From: an uncultured Haloferula sp.
Lineage (GTDB): Bacteria > Verrucomicrobiota > Verrucomicrobiae > Verrucomicrobiales > Akkermansiaceae
Assembly: GCA_946885645.1 (NCBI GenBank)
Contig: CAMPGU010000056.1
Location: forward strand, 1-17,493
Reading direction: 5' to 3'
DNA: 17,493 nucleotides
The notes beneath the pieces were generated by a model that saw only the letters and a list, made by a program, of their open reading frames with translations, was not told the origin of the DNA and did not search any database. A program made the position numbers and the translations under genes. Position 1 is the stretch's first letter. Every line of letters starts with the position of its first letter. This document shows positions 1-7,693 of the stretch, one piece after another.

Positions 1-1080
1 CAAGGAATTCGCCGGTGCCAAGCTCGTCATCAAGGCCCAGGTCCACGCCGGTGGCCGCGGCAAGGGCCACTTCAAGAACGGCTTCCAGGGCGGAGTCCAT
101 CTCATCGAGTCCCCCGAGCAGGCCGCCGACTTCGCGGGGAAGATGCTGAATGAAACGCTGGTGACCATCCAAACAGGCGATGCCGGCAAGCTGGTGCGCA
201 AGGTGATGGTGGCCGAAGCCGTGGACATCACCCACGAATATTACCTGGCGATCCTGATGGACCGCGGCACCTCCCGCCCGGTGATCGTCGCTTCCACCGA
301 AGGCGGCATGAGCATCGAGGACGTGGCGCACAACACCCCGGAGAAGATCATCCGCCAGTTCGTCCATCCGATCCTGGGCCTCCAGGCCTACGAGAGATCC
401 GCAAGCTTTCCGCGGCGCTGGGCCTTCAGGGCGATGTGGCCAAGCAGTTCGGCAAGCTTCTCTCCAATCTCTACAAGCTCTTCATCTCCCTCGATTGCTC
501 GATGGTGGAGATCAACCCGCTGGTCACGACCCCGGATGGCCGCGTGCTGGCACTGGACGCGAAATTCGGCTTCGACGACAACGCTCTCTACCGCCACCCG
601 GAAATCGTCGCCATGCGCGACAAGGAGGAAGAAGACCCGCGTGAAGTCGCCGCCTCCGAGTACGAGCTGAATTACATCGGCCTGGACGGGAACATCGCCT
701 GCCTGGTCAACGGCGCGGGCCTGGCGATGGCCACCATGGACATCATCAAGCACTTCGGCGGCGAACCGGCGAACTTCCTCGACGTGGGCGGCGGCGCCTC
801 CAAGGAGCAGGTCACCGCGGCCTTCAAGATCATCCTGGCCGACCCGAACGTGAAGGGCATCCTGATCAACATTTTCGGGGGCATCATGGACTGCAACGTC
901 ATCGCCGAAGGGGTGATCGCGGCGGCCAAGGAAACCGGCCTGCCGATCCCCCTGGTGGTCCGCCTCGAAGGCAACAACGTCGAGCAAGGCAAGGCCACGC
1001 TCGCTGCCAGCGGCCTGAACATCGTCTCCGCGGACACGATGTCGGACGGGGCACAAAAGATCGTGGCGGCTGTCGCCTGA
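1..1080 (+). pseudogene. sucC: succinyl-CoA synthetase beta subunit, 5'-partial and frameshifted
   Basis: The ADP/GDP-forming beta subunit of succinyl-CoA synthetase converts succinyl-CoA to succinate with NTP synthesis in the TCA cycle. The gene enters from the left edge, read from base 2. Visible marks are the ATP-grasp stretch [11 protein letters not shown], the metal-site motif EINPLV, the [11 protein letters not shown] segment, DVGGGAS and [15 protein letters not shown], ending at TGA 1078-1080. The reading frame breaks: base 2 frame runs to GLQAYE (GAG 392-394), and the family continuation [21 protein letters not shown] lies in the other frame from ATC 397. Removing the two bases AG 395-396 restores one open frame and gives the same spacing from GLQ to LGLxGD as E. 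coli SucC, so a 2-nt tandem duplication (GAG to GAGAG) is the simplest explanation. A sequencing or assembly error is at least as likely as a real mutation, since sucD next to it is intact. The N-terminal roughly 40 residues are missing only because of the window edge. Confidence 0.92.
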
Positions 1081-1101
1081 TGCGCTTACGGGTGTCCCGC
1101 T

Positions 1102-1503
1102 ATGAAAGGAATCGGCATCAAAGAAGCAGCCTTTACGGGATATCCTGCGACCGACATCGCACGGACACGCAAGTTCTACGGTGAAATCCTCGGCCTGAAA
1201 GAGGGCAGGATTTTCGAGCACGAAGGGAAGGTCGGCTGGGCGGAATTCGAGATCCCCGGCGGCCACACGCTGGCGATCGCCCAAGCGAACGAGCAATGGC
1301 AACCCAACGCGAATGGCGGGGGCCTCTGCTTCGAGGTGGAGGATCTCGATGCCGCCATGGCCGCGCTGGACCAGGCAGGAGTGAAGATCGTGCTGCCGAT
1401 CCAGGATTACCCCATCTGCCGGATGTCCCTGATCGCGGATCCCGACGGCAATACCGTGGCGATCCACCAGAAAAAGCCGAATCACCCGGAGTGTTCCCAC
1501 TGA
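1102..1503 (+). CDS. VOC/glyoxalase-fold protein lacking canonical metal ligands
   Basis: This is a 133-residue single vicinal-oxygen-chelate (glyoxalase/bleomycin-resistance) protein. Family signs are the D-I-A-R-x-x-x-FY stretch at residues 18-26, the FEVEDLDAA strand-helix at 77-85 and [11 protein letters not shown] at 113-123. Aligned with bacterial glyoxalase I, the four metal positions (His, Glu, His, Glu) are F11, A58, G74 and A120, so none is kept and metal-dependent lyase or epimerase chemistry is unlikely. It lies 21 nt after sucC and 18 nt before sucD, so it is presumably cotranscribed with both subunits. A methylmalonyl-CoA epimerase would fit the succinyl-CoA context, but the missing ligands argue against it. 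Substrate and role are unknown. There is no Shine-Dalgarno before the ATG. Confidence 0.85.
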   Translation: MKGIGIKEAAFTGYPATDIARTRKFYGEILGLKEGRIFEHEGKVGWAEFEIPGGHTLAIAQANEQWQPNANGGGLCFEVEDLDAAMAALDQAGVKIVLPIQDYPICRMSLIADPDGNTVAIHQKKPNHPECSH

Positions 1504-1521
1504 TTTCCCCAAAGTTCCGCC

Positions 1522-2418
1522 ATGGCCATCCTCGTTGACGAAAATACCAAGCTCCTCGTGCAGGGCATCACCGGCAGTTTCGGTGCGCGCCACGCATCCC
1601 TTTCCCTGGACTACGGCACGAAGCTCGTGGCCGGCGTGACGCCGGGCAAGGGCGGCCAGAAGTTCGCTGACGTCGTGCCGATTTTCGACACGGTCTCGCA
1701 GGCGGTCGAGGAAACCGGCGCCACGGCATCGGCCATCTTCGTGCCCCCGCCCTTCGCGGCCGACGCCATCCTTGAGGCGGTCGATGCCGGGGTGGACCTG
1801 GTGGTCTGCATCACGGAAGGCATCCCGGTGATGGACATGATGCGGGTGAAGGAAGCCATGCGCGGGTCCAAGTCCCGTCTCATCGGACCGAATTGCCCGG
1901 GCTTGGTCACTCCCGGTCGCGGCGAGAAGTCGCACGGCGGCTGCCGTATCGGCATCACGCCCAGCCAGATCTGCAAGCGCGGGAATGTCGGTGTCGTCTC
2001 CCGCTCCGGAACGCTCACCTACGAGGCGGTGTTCCAGCTCACCCAGCTCGGCTACGGCCAGAGCACCTTGGTCGGCATCGGCGGCGACCCCATCAATGGC
2101 ACCAGCCATCTGGACGTGCTGCAGATGTTCAACGAAGATCCGGAAACCGAGGCCATCATCCTGATCGGCGAAATCGGCGGCACCGCGGAAGTCGAAGCGG
2201 CCCGCTGGGCGAAGGAACACTGCAAGAAGCCGATCGCGGGCTTCATCGCCGGGGCGACCGCGCCTCCGGGCCGCCGCATGGGCCACGCCGGTGCCATCGT
2301 CGGCGGGGAGGAAGACACCGCGCAGGCGAAGAAGCGGATCCTCGCGGAATGCGGCATCGCCGTCTCCGAAACGCCGAGCGACATGGCGACCACGCTGCTG
2401 GAGCGCTGGGGAAAGTAA
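1522..2418 (+). CDS. sucD: succinyl-CoA synthetase alpha subunit
   Basis: This is the CoA-binding, phosphohistidine-carrying alpha subunit that pairs with SucC in the TCA cycle. At 298 residues it is close to the family norm (E. coli 289). The N-terminal CoA/Rossmann domain shows VQGITGSFG (13-21), [10 protein letters not shown] (73-82) and NCPG (124-127). The ligase domain shows [11 protein letters not shown] (159-169), GIGGDP (185-190) and [12 protein letters not shown], whose H255 is the phosphorylated histidine. Relative to E. coli (TPG-E-CKIGI) there is a roughly 7-residue charged and Gly-rich insertion at residues 133-140. It ends 32 nt before a clear terminator and is preceded by the VOC gene. 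No Shine-Dalgarno precedes the ATG; the upstream bases are C/T-rich. Confidence 0.97.
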   Translation: MAILVDENTKLLVQGITGSFGARHASLSLDYGTKLVAGVTPGKGGQKFADVVPIFDTVSQAVEETGATASAIFVPPPFAADAILEAVDAGVDLVVCITEGIPVMDMMRVKEAMRGSKSRLIGPNCPGLVTPGRGEKSHGGCRIGITPSQICKRGNVGVVSRSGTLTYEAVFQLTQLGYGQSTLVGIGGDPINGTSHLDVLQMFNEDPETEAIILIGEIGGTAEVEAARWAKEHCKKPIAGFIAGATAPPGRRMGHAGAIVGGEEDTAQAKKRILAECGIAVSETPSDMATTLLERWGK

Positions 2419-2450
2419 CCCGGCGAGACCGGTTGATCGTTTTTGAAAGC

Positions 2451-2477
2451 GGCCGTCGGGAATCCGGCGGCCTTTTT
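2451..2477 (+). terminator. intrinsic terminator after sucD
   Basis: A 9-bp stem, GGCCGTCGG (2451-2459) with CCGGCGGCC (2464-2472) and one T-G wobble, closes a 4-nt GAAT loop and is followed at once by five T (2473-2477). It sits 32 nt after the sucD stop and ends the sucCD transcript before the convergent DUF1802 gene. The opposite strand has no comparable T tract. Confidence 0.9.
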
Positions 2478-2491
2478 CGTACGTGCCCCTG

Positions 2492-3055
2492 CTATTGCAG
2501 GATCTCGTCCAGCTTCGCGAATAGCGTCGAGAAGGCGTCGTCCCCCGTTACCGGGACCGCGCCGAGGCGGGTACCCTGCGGGGGCTCCGGCAGCGTCACC
2601 CAGCTCCGGCATCCGCCGTATTTCGCTTCGTAGGGAAATTCCCAGGGCTGCGCCAGGGCCTCCACGCGCACCAGGGCCACGTGGATGCTCCCGCTGGCCA
2701 TCCCCTTCCCCTCCCAATCGAAGCGCTGGCGGATGGTCTCTTCCGTCCAGATGTGATAGGGCTCCAGAGCGGCGACCTTTTCCCAATCCGTCAGCGTTTT
2801 CGCCCACAGCGCCTCACAGTAGTGGGTAACGCTGACGGTGTCGCCCACAGTCCATTCCGGGAGAGCTGTGACTTGGCCCTCGCGAACGAACTGGTCCTGG
2901 TTGTGGAAGCGGGTCGGAAAAAGAAAGAAGGACTCTTCGGCAAAGGAAAAACCGGCGCGGCCTTCATGAATGCCGCCTTTCCGCAGGATGATCGATTGGC
3001 GGCCGCTCGCCAGCGCGTCGCATACGACCTGCCATTCCTTGAATCCGCTCGCCAT
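2492..3055 (-). CDS. DUF1802 family protein
   Basis: This is a soluble protein of 187 residues from the chosen ATG at 3055. It matches the DUF1802 pattern: an N-terminal F-K-E-W-Q-V-V-C-D-A-L-A-S-G-R-Q stretch, then ILRKGGIHE, then a Phe/Glu-rich FSFAEESFFLFPTRFHNQ. The function of the family is not established. A TTG at 3076 would add seven residues, but family members usually start just before the (K/E)EW segment, so ATG 3055 is preferred. It lies 61 nt downstream of hisD on the same strand and is probably the last gene of the ctaB-hisD transcript. It converges with sucD. It has no signal peptide or membrane segment. Confidence 0.85.
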   Translation of the reverse strand: MASGFKEWQVVCDALASGRQSIILRKGGIHEGRAGFSFAEESFFLFPTRFHNQDQFVREGQVTALPEWTVGDTVSVTHYCEALWAKTLTDWEKVAALEPYHIWTEETIRQRFDWEGKGMASGSIHVALVRVEALAQPWEFPYEAKYGGCRSWVTLPEPPQGTRLGAVPVTGDDAFSTLFAKLDEILQ

Positions 3056-3116
3056 GCCGGGGAGATAGCCCGGCAAGCCGGGGCGCTCAACCGCAATCCG
3101 CTGCCACCCGTACGCC

Positions 3117-4400
3117 TCAACCTTCCACGCGGATGGCCGTGGACCGGCCGTGGGCGTCCAAGCCCTCGATCCGTGCGAACTCCGCCACCACCGGCAGGGA
3201 CTTCCTCACCGCCTTCTTGTCCAGCTTCACGATGCTCGTGCGGCGCTGGAATTGGTCGGCCCGCAGCCCAGAGAAAGAGCGCCCGCTTCCGCCCGTGGGC
3301 AGGGTGTGGCTGGGACCGGCGAGGAAATCCCCGACGGCCACCGGCGAGTCATTGCCCAAGTAAATCGCTCCGGCGGTGCGGATCCGCGGCAGCCATTTCC
3401 TTTCCTCCGCGCAGATGAACGACACGTGCTCGGCGGCAAAGGCATTTGAAATTTCCACGGCTTCCGCCATATCGCGGACATGGAGCAGGAAGGCCCCCTG
3501 CTTCAGCACTTCCTTGATGTACTTCGCGCGGGCGAGCGCCGGGAGCTGGGCATCGATTGCTTTCACCACCTTGCCCAGCAGCGCTTTGGAATCGGTGATG
3601 AAGCCGATCACGCTATCCCCGCCGTGTTCCGCCTGCGCGAGCAGGTCCGCGGCGATGTAGTCGGCATTGCCGGTCTTGTCCGCGATGATGAGCACCTCGC
3701 TGGGGCCCGGCAGGAGATCGATGGAAACCGCGCCGAAAAGCTGCCGCTTCGCCTCGACGACGAAGCGGTTGCCGGGGCCGAAGATCCGGTCCACCGGCCG
3801 CACCGACTTCGTTCCCAGCGCCATCGCGGCAATCGCCTGCGCACCGCCGATTTTCAGGATCTCGGTCACGCCCGCCGCTTTCAGCGCGTATAGCAGTTCC
3901 GGGTTCACGGAGCCGTCCGGCCCGCAGGGCGTGGCCGCGAGGATCTCCGGGACGCCCGCCGCCTTCGCGAAGCCGGCCGTCATCAGTGCCGTGGAAACCA
4001 AGGGAGCCTTGCCACCGGGGACGTAAACCCCGACGCGATCGAAGGGCTGGAAACGCTCCCCCACGCGGGCTCCTTCCGCATTGATCATCGACCAATCCTT
4101 GCGCAGCCCGCCTTTCGCAAAGGCGATGATATTCTTCAGGCTGGCCGCCACCGCCTTGCGGGTGGCGGGCTTCACCTTCACCGCGGCGAGCTCCTCCGGC
4201 GTCACGAAAAGCTGCTTCTCCTTCAGTACCACGTTGTCGAAGCGCTTCGCGTAGGCCGTGAGCGCCTTGTCGCCTTGTGCCGCCACCGCCGCGATGATCT
4301 CGCTCACCAGATCGCGCACGTCGTGCGTCGGCAGTGCCCGGCGGCCCAATCGCTTGACGAAGGATCCGTAGTCGGCATCGCGGTATCCGAGGATTTTCAT
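3117..4400 (-). CDS. hisD: histidinol dehydrogenase
   Basis: This zinc enzyme oxidises L-histidinol to L-histidine in two NAD-dependent steps, the last in histidine synthesis. At 427 residues it has normal length. Visible motifs are GVYVPGGKAP (124-133), IGGAQAIAAMALGT (184-197), FGPGN (207-211), DLLPGPSEVLIIAD (228-241), LLAQAEHG with zinc ligands Q256 and H259, the catalytic pair E324-H325 in FAAEHVSF, VGDF with D358, SHTLPTGG, and EGLDAHG with H417. All catalytic and zinc residues are present. No other his gene is in the window. The ATG is only 10 nt after the DUF420 stop, so it is probably transcribed with the oxidase-assembly genes. The 20 bases upstream contain no Shine-Dalgarno. Confidence 0.97.
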   Translation of the reverse strand: MKILGYRDADYGSFVKRLGRRALPTHDVRDLVSEIIAAVAAQGDKALTAYAKRFDNVVLKEKQLFVTPEELAAVKVKPATRKAVAASLKNIIAFAKGGLRKDWSMINAEGARVGERFQPFDRVGVYVPGGKAPLVSTALMTAGFAKAAGVPEILAATPCGPDGSVNPELLYALKAAGVTEILKIGGAQAIAAMALGTKSVRPVDRIFGPGNRFVVEAKRQLFGAVSIDLLPGPSEVLIIADKTGNADYIAADLLAQAEHGGDSVIGFITDSKALLGKVVKAIDAQLPALARAKYIKEVLKQGAFLLHVRDMAEAVEISNAFAAEHVSFICAEERKWLPRIRTAGAIYLGNDSPVAVGDFLAGPSHTLPTGGSGRSFSGLRADQFQRRTSIVKLDKKAVRKSLPVVAEFARIEGLDAHGRSTAIRVEG

Positions 4401-4410
4401 GGGAAGGATA

Positions 4411-5025
4411 TCACTGATAGTAGGGCTTCAACATCAGATAGCAGATCGGCCCGGTCGCGGCGACGTAGAGCCACAGGGGAAAGACCCATTTCGCCAGGCG
4501 GCGGTGAGCCGCGAAGCGGTTGGTCCATCCGGCGATGAAGGTGAAGAGGATGAAAGGCAGGCTGATCCCGGCGAGCGAAATGTGACTGATGAGCAGGATA
4601 AGATAGACGCTGCGCATGCCTCCCGTGGCCGCCTTTTCCGCCGCATCCACCGCGCCGTCGCCATTCAGGTCGCCGTAGAGGGTCTCCACATTGGTAAAAT
4701 GATAGGCCACATAGCACAGCAGGAAGGCCATGGAGAGCCCCATTGCGGCGAAGATGGCATTCCGGTGCAGCGTCAGCTTCCCCTGCTTTACCGCCACCAA
4801 GGCCACCACGAGGGCGATGGCCACCAGCGAATTCAGCACCGCATGGACGGGCGGGAGGAACGCGAAAGAAACGCCCTCCGGCAGGGGGATGCGAAGCTCC
4901 GGCCGGCGCATCAGCCCGACGAGGATCAACACCAGCGCGGTGGCTACCCAGGCCGCGATGCCGAGCTTCCTCGACAGCGCCTCCTGCGGCTGCCGGGACA
5001 GCCATTCCTTCCTTTCGCTAGTCAT
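4411..5025 (-). CDS. DUF420 (CtaM-like) membrane protein with EF-hand-type loop
   Basis: This 204-residue integral membrane protein has five predicted helices: about 21-39, 53-79, 89-110, 138-165 and 181-199. Conserved DUF420 features are HAVLNS (61-66), YH (108-109), ISH (147-149) and the HRRLAKWVFPLWLYV segment (174-188). DUF420 proteins are linked to cytochrome oxidase assembly (CtaM in Staphylococcus aureus), which fits its place after ctaB and two SCO-like genes. The loop between helices 3 and 4 carries D119-L-N121-G-D123-G-A-V-D127-A-A-E130, which matches the 12-position EF-hand calcium loop. The positive-inside pattern (K/R/H-rich loops at 80-88 and 168-180) puts this loop on the periplasmic side. 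I do not recall this insertion as typical of the family. It starts 26 nt after the second SCO gene and ends 10 nt before hisD. Confidence 0.88.
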   Translation of the reverse strand: MTSERKEWLSRQPQEALSRKLGIAAWVATALVLILVGLMRRPELRIPLPEGVSFAFLPPVHAVLNSLVAIALVVALVAVKQGKLTLHRNAIFAAMGLSMAFLLCYVAYHFTNVETLYGDLNGDGAVDAAEKAATGGMRSVYLILLISHISLAGISLPFILFTFIAGWTNRFAAHRRLAKWVFPLWLYVAATGPICYLMLKPYYQ

Positions 5026-5051
5026 TGCGGGTAGATGCCACCATCCTGCTT

Positions 5052-5825
5052 CTATCGTTCCCCGGCCTCGCCCGCCGCCGGTTGCCCGGGATCGAGGCCC
5101 TCGGCTCCCGCGGTTTCGTTCTTCTCCAGTTCCTCTTCGATCTTCTTCCAGAGGTCCTGCTTCAGCTTTTCATAGAGCTGCGGGTCGCGGCGGCGGCCTT
5201 CCTCGGACTTCGCGTCGTAGAGAGGCCACTTGCCGATGACGTTCCACTCGCGGTCCACCAGCATGATCCCCATGTCGTGCGCGAAGCGGCCGTTGGCGTC
5301 GCGGTCCAGCGGGTCGGTGCGCTCGCGGACCTTGAAGAACCCGAGCGTCTTCTCCAGATAATCGTGCGTCTCCTGCTGGTCGGGATGGGTCACGAACCAC
5401 CAGTCCGCAGGGTCGGCACCGAGCGCCTTGCCGTAGGCTTCCAGCTTGTCGTGGGTGTCGGTTTCCGGATCCACGGAAACGCAGACCATGTGGAAATCGG
5501 GGTGGTCCTTGAATTCCTCGTAGATCGATTTCAGCTCCTGACCGTTGCGTACCGCGCAATGCGGGCACACGGCGAAGAATTCGGACACGATCCAGACTTT
5601 TCCCTTCAAGTCGGAGAGTTTGACATCCTTGCCGGCCTGGTTCACCCCGGCGAAGTCGGACTTGATGGCGAACAGCGTCTCCTCCTTCGGAGTGCCCACG
5701 TTGCTGTAGTCCGGCAGCGGCTGTTCGGGCACCTGGCGGCTCAGGTAGATGCCCCCGGCGATCAGAGCCGCGGAAATGACCGCCACCCCGCCGTAGATCA
5801 TCGCGATTGTTCCCCTGTCGTTCAT
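5052..5825 (-). CDS. SCO1/SenC-like thioredoxin-fold protein with CPHC motif
   Basis: This is a 257-residue membrane-anchored, thioredoxin-fold protein of the SCO1/SenC type, which deliver copper to or reduce thiols of cytochrome oxidase. One N-terminal helix (about 8-28) anchors it. Then come LSDLKGKVWIVSEFF (70-84), the active-site region C87-P-H-C90, VSVDP (117-121) and a C-terminal charged tail (about 205-257, many Glu/Lys). Classical SCO proteins have CxxxCP; here the spacing is CxxC, identical to the DsbA motif CPHC, while the third SCO copper ligand is kept as H183 in FAHDMGIMLVD. It may therefore act more as a thiol reductase. The start is the ATG at 5825, which overlaps the preceding gene's TGA as ATGA; longer in-frame versions begin inside that gene. 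Confidence 0.9.
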   Translation of the reverse strand: MNDRGTIAMIYGGVAVISAALIAGGIYLSRQVPEQPLPDYSNVGTPKEETLFAIKSDFAGVNQAGKDVKLSDLKGKVWIVSEFFAVCPHCAVRNGQELKSIYEEFKDHPDFHMVCVSVDPETDTHDKLEAYGKALGADPADWWFVTHPDQQETHDYLEKTLGFFKVRERTDPLDRDANGRFAHDMGIMLVDREWNVIGKWPLYDAKSEEGRRRDPQLYEKLKQDLWKKIEEELEKNETAGAEGLDPGQPAAGEAGER

Positions 5826-6586
5826 GATTTCGTTACAGGTTTGGCCAGCACGTGATCGATCACCTGGATGAGCAGGCCTTCCAAATCCCGCGAGACGCGA
5901 TGCGGATCGCCGGGCGTGGGTTGCTCGAGATCCCATTTGGCCGCGGCTTCAAAATCGAAAGGCGCATCCATGCGAGCCCGCTTATCGGTGCGCACAGTCC
6001 CTTTGCGGATGTGGCGGTCGCGATCGACGACCACGAGCGTGCCATCATAGATCCACTCGCCGTCCTTCCTGTGAGGGATGGTCTCCATCTTCAGGATGTT
6101 CTTGAGGAACTTGTGGACGCTTTCTTCCCGTGTCGCGCCCAGCCACCACTGCGGCAGCTCGGCCCCGAGCTCCTTCGCATACTCCGCCAGCTTCTCCGGC
6201 GGCTCGCCTTCAGGATCGACAGTCAGGCACACGATGTGGAAATCGTCCCGCCCGGCATAGCGCTTGGAGAGCCGTTCCAGCACTCCTCGGGTGTGTTTCC
6301 AGCGATCCGGCTCGCTGAAAAGAACCGGCGCAATCACATAAACTTCACCCTCCATTTCAGCGAGATTTCCCTCGCTGCCGTCCTGTTTCCAGAGCTTGAA
6401 GTTCTTTTCGATGCGGCCTTTGAAGGAAGGCGTTTCATCCGCCGCCTGGCGTTCCGCCAATTTCATGTAGGCGAGATAGACGCCGACCGCACTGACGATC
6501 ATGAAGACCGTCAGGATCAAGCCGGTGCGCCGCAGCTTGCGGGGATCTCGCACGGCGGGTTCGAACGGCTCGGCAGGCATCCTCAT
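5822..6586 (-). CDS. SCO1/SenC-like protein without Cys/His ligands
   Basis: This 254-residue paralogue of the next gene has an N-terminal anchor (about 22-40) and the same fold pattern: GEVYVIAPVLF (80-90), VCLTVDPEGEPPEKLAEYAKELGA (119-142) and LVVVDRDRHI (184-193). It aligns with the CPHC protein without gaps around both functional sites. There the cysteines correspond to E92 and R95 and the histidine to Y180. Only one cysteine (C120) exists, away from the site, so copper binding or thiol redox of the SCO type looks lost. It may be a scaffold or partner for the downstream protein, to which it is coupled by a 4-nt ATGA overlap. It starts 18 nt after ctaB; ATG 6580 two codons in is an alternative start. 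Confidence 0.85.
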   Translation of the reverse strand: MRMPAEPFEPAVRDPRKLRRTGLILTVFMIVSAVGVYLAYMKLAERQAADETPSFKGRIEKNFKLWKQDGSEGNLAEMEGEVYVIAPVLFSEPDRWKHTRGVLERLSKRYAGRDDFHIVCLTVDPEGEPPEKLAEYAKELGAELPQWWLGATREESVHKFLKNILKMETIPHRKDGEWIYDGTLVVVDRDRHIRKGTVRTDKRARMDAPFDFEAAAKWDLEQPTPGDPHRVSRDLEGLLIQVIDHVLAKPVTKS

Positions 6587-6604
6587 GGGGCGGCGGAAAC
6601 TAAA

Positions 6605-7588
6605 CTAGCGCCACGCAATGGCAAGCAATCCAAGCTCAAGGGGCAGGTAGAGCAGGGTGAAAAGGAAAAGCTTCCGGAACGAGGTACGCTCGCCGTCCCG
6701 CATGAAACGTCCGGCGAAAGCCGCCATGATCAGCCCTGCCACCACCCCGCCGCAGAGCGCGACGAGGCCCGGGAGCCCGGGGGTCCAGCCGGCGAACCAC
6801 GGCCACACCGGTAGCACGGCCAGCATGAGTGCGAAAACCGCGGCGAGCAGGCCGCTGCGCCGCCCGCTGACATCGCCATCCGACCACATCTGGTACCCGG
6901 CGCTCTCGTATTCCTCCCGGCAGAGCCAGTTGATCGCGACGAAATGCGGGAGCTGCCACAGGAAGAGCAGCGCGAAAAGGAACCACGCGGCGGCATCCAC
7001 CGGCCCGCCCGCGGCCGTCCAGCCGATCACCGGGGGAATCGCCCCGGGTATGGCACCGACCAGCGTATTGGTGCTGCTGAAGCGCTTCAGCGGCGTGTAA
7101 ATGAAAACGTAGATGGCAACGGTCGCCGCGGCCAACCATGCGGGCCAGGAGCCTACTTTCGCTGCCAGGTGGATGATCCCCGCGGCCGAGAGCACCCAGC
7201 CGACGGCAAAGGCGAACAGCGGATCCATCCGGCGCGCGGGCAAGGGCCTATTCGCCGTGCGCTTCATCCGCGCATCGAGATCCACCTCCATCACCTGGTT
7301 GAAAGCCGCCGAACCGAAGGCCGCCGCCGCGGTGCCGAGGATCGTGTGGATCAGCAGCATCAGATCGAAGCTCCGCCCGCCGGAGCGGGAGGCGAGCAGG
7401 AAGCCGAAAAAAGTGGTGAGGAGGACGAAGACATTCAGCCGCATCTTCGTGAGCACCAGCAGGTCCCTCCGGAATCCCGGTTCCTCATCCGGGACCGCCG
7501 TGCCGCCAACCGCCGTCGCGGCCGCGTCGTCCGTCCGGGGAAGGGCGGCCTGCTCGGCGGGATTCGCGGTCTCAGCTTCCTCGTTCAT
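6605..7588 (-). CDS. ctaB: protoheme IX farnesyltransferase (heme O synthase)
   Basis: This UbiA-family membrane prenyltransferase (also called CyoE) adds a farnesyl group to heme B to make heme O for terminal oxidases. It has 327 residues with about eight or nine hydrophobic segments. The first Asp-rich motif is N97 to P115 (N-Q-V-M-E-V-D-L-D-A-R-M-K-R-T then RPLP). The second conserved region is YTPLKRFSSTN (164-174) followed by GAIPGAIPPVIGW (178-190). Then comes PHFVAINW (214-221) with EEYESAGYQM. An unusual acidic, Ala-rich N-terminal extension of about 40 residues precedes the first helix. It is the first gene of the oxidase-assembly run, and heme O made here is the usual substrate for heme A synthase, which is not in this window. 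Confidence 0.96.
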   Translation of the reverse strand: MNEEAETANPAEQAALPRTDDAAATAVGGTAVPDEEPGFRRDLLVLTKMRLNVFVLLTTFFGFLLASRSGGRSFDLMLLIHTILGTAAAAFGSAAFNQVMEVDLDARMKRTANRPLPARRMDPLFAFAVGWVLSAAGIIHLAAKVGSWPAWLAAATVAIYVFIYTPLKRFSSTNTLVGAIPGAIPPVIGWTAAGGPVDAAAWFLFALLFLWQLPHFVAINWLCREEYESAGYQMWSDGDVSGRRSGLLAAVFALMLAVLPVWPWFAGWTPGLPGLVALCGGVVAGLIMAAFAGRFMRDGERTSFRKLFLFTLLYLPLELGLLAIAWR

Positions 7589-7654
7589 CGGCGGGACGGG
7601 GAAAGAGAACCCCGGACACCGGGCAAGGCACGTAAAATATAGTGCAATATGAGA

Positions 7655-7689
7655 TCCCGCCCTGCGGGCCGGAGGCCCGCGCTCCCGGG
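7655..7689. repeat. GC-rich perfect hairpin between odhB and ctaB
   Basis: GCGGGCC (7664-7670) and GGCCCGC (7674-7680) form a perfect 7-bp stem around a 3-nt loop. A second, outer pair TCCCG (7655-7659) with CGGGA (7685-7689) is possible. It begins just past the odhB stop, so it could end or protect the odhAB mRNA, but no T tract follows on the - strand. The compact palindrome resembles REP-type interspersed elements; only one copy is seen here. The A/T-rich patch next to it (7632-7652) could hold the ctaB promoter, although no convincing -35/-10 pair was found. Confidence 0.6.
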
Positions 7690-7693
7690 AAGA

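Noticed and set aside
395..397. Programmed ribosomal frameshifting in sucC
   Set aside because: There is no slippery heptamer or obvious stimulatory structure at the break, and no frameshift is known to me for SucC. A 2-nt duplication explains it more simply.
1102..1503. Methylmalonyl-CoA epimerase as the VOC gene's function
   Set aside because: The context near succinyl-CoA is suggestive, but the metal ligands that this enzyme needs are all missing.
388..2286. 632-codon open frame on the - strand opposite sucC, the VOC gene and sucD
   Set aside because: It is the antisense shadow of three well-conserved genes in GC-rich DNA, with low-complexity His/Asp/Arg-rich translation and no family resemblance. 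It runs through three separate genes and their gaps.
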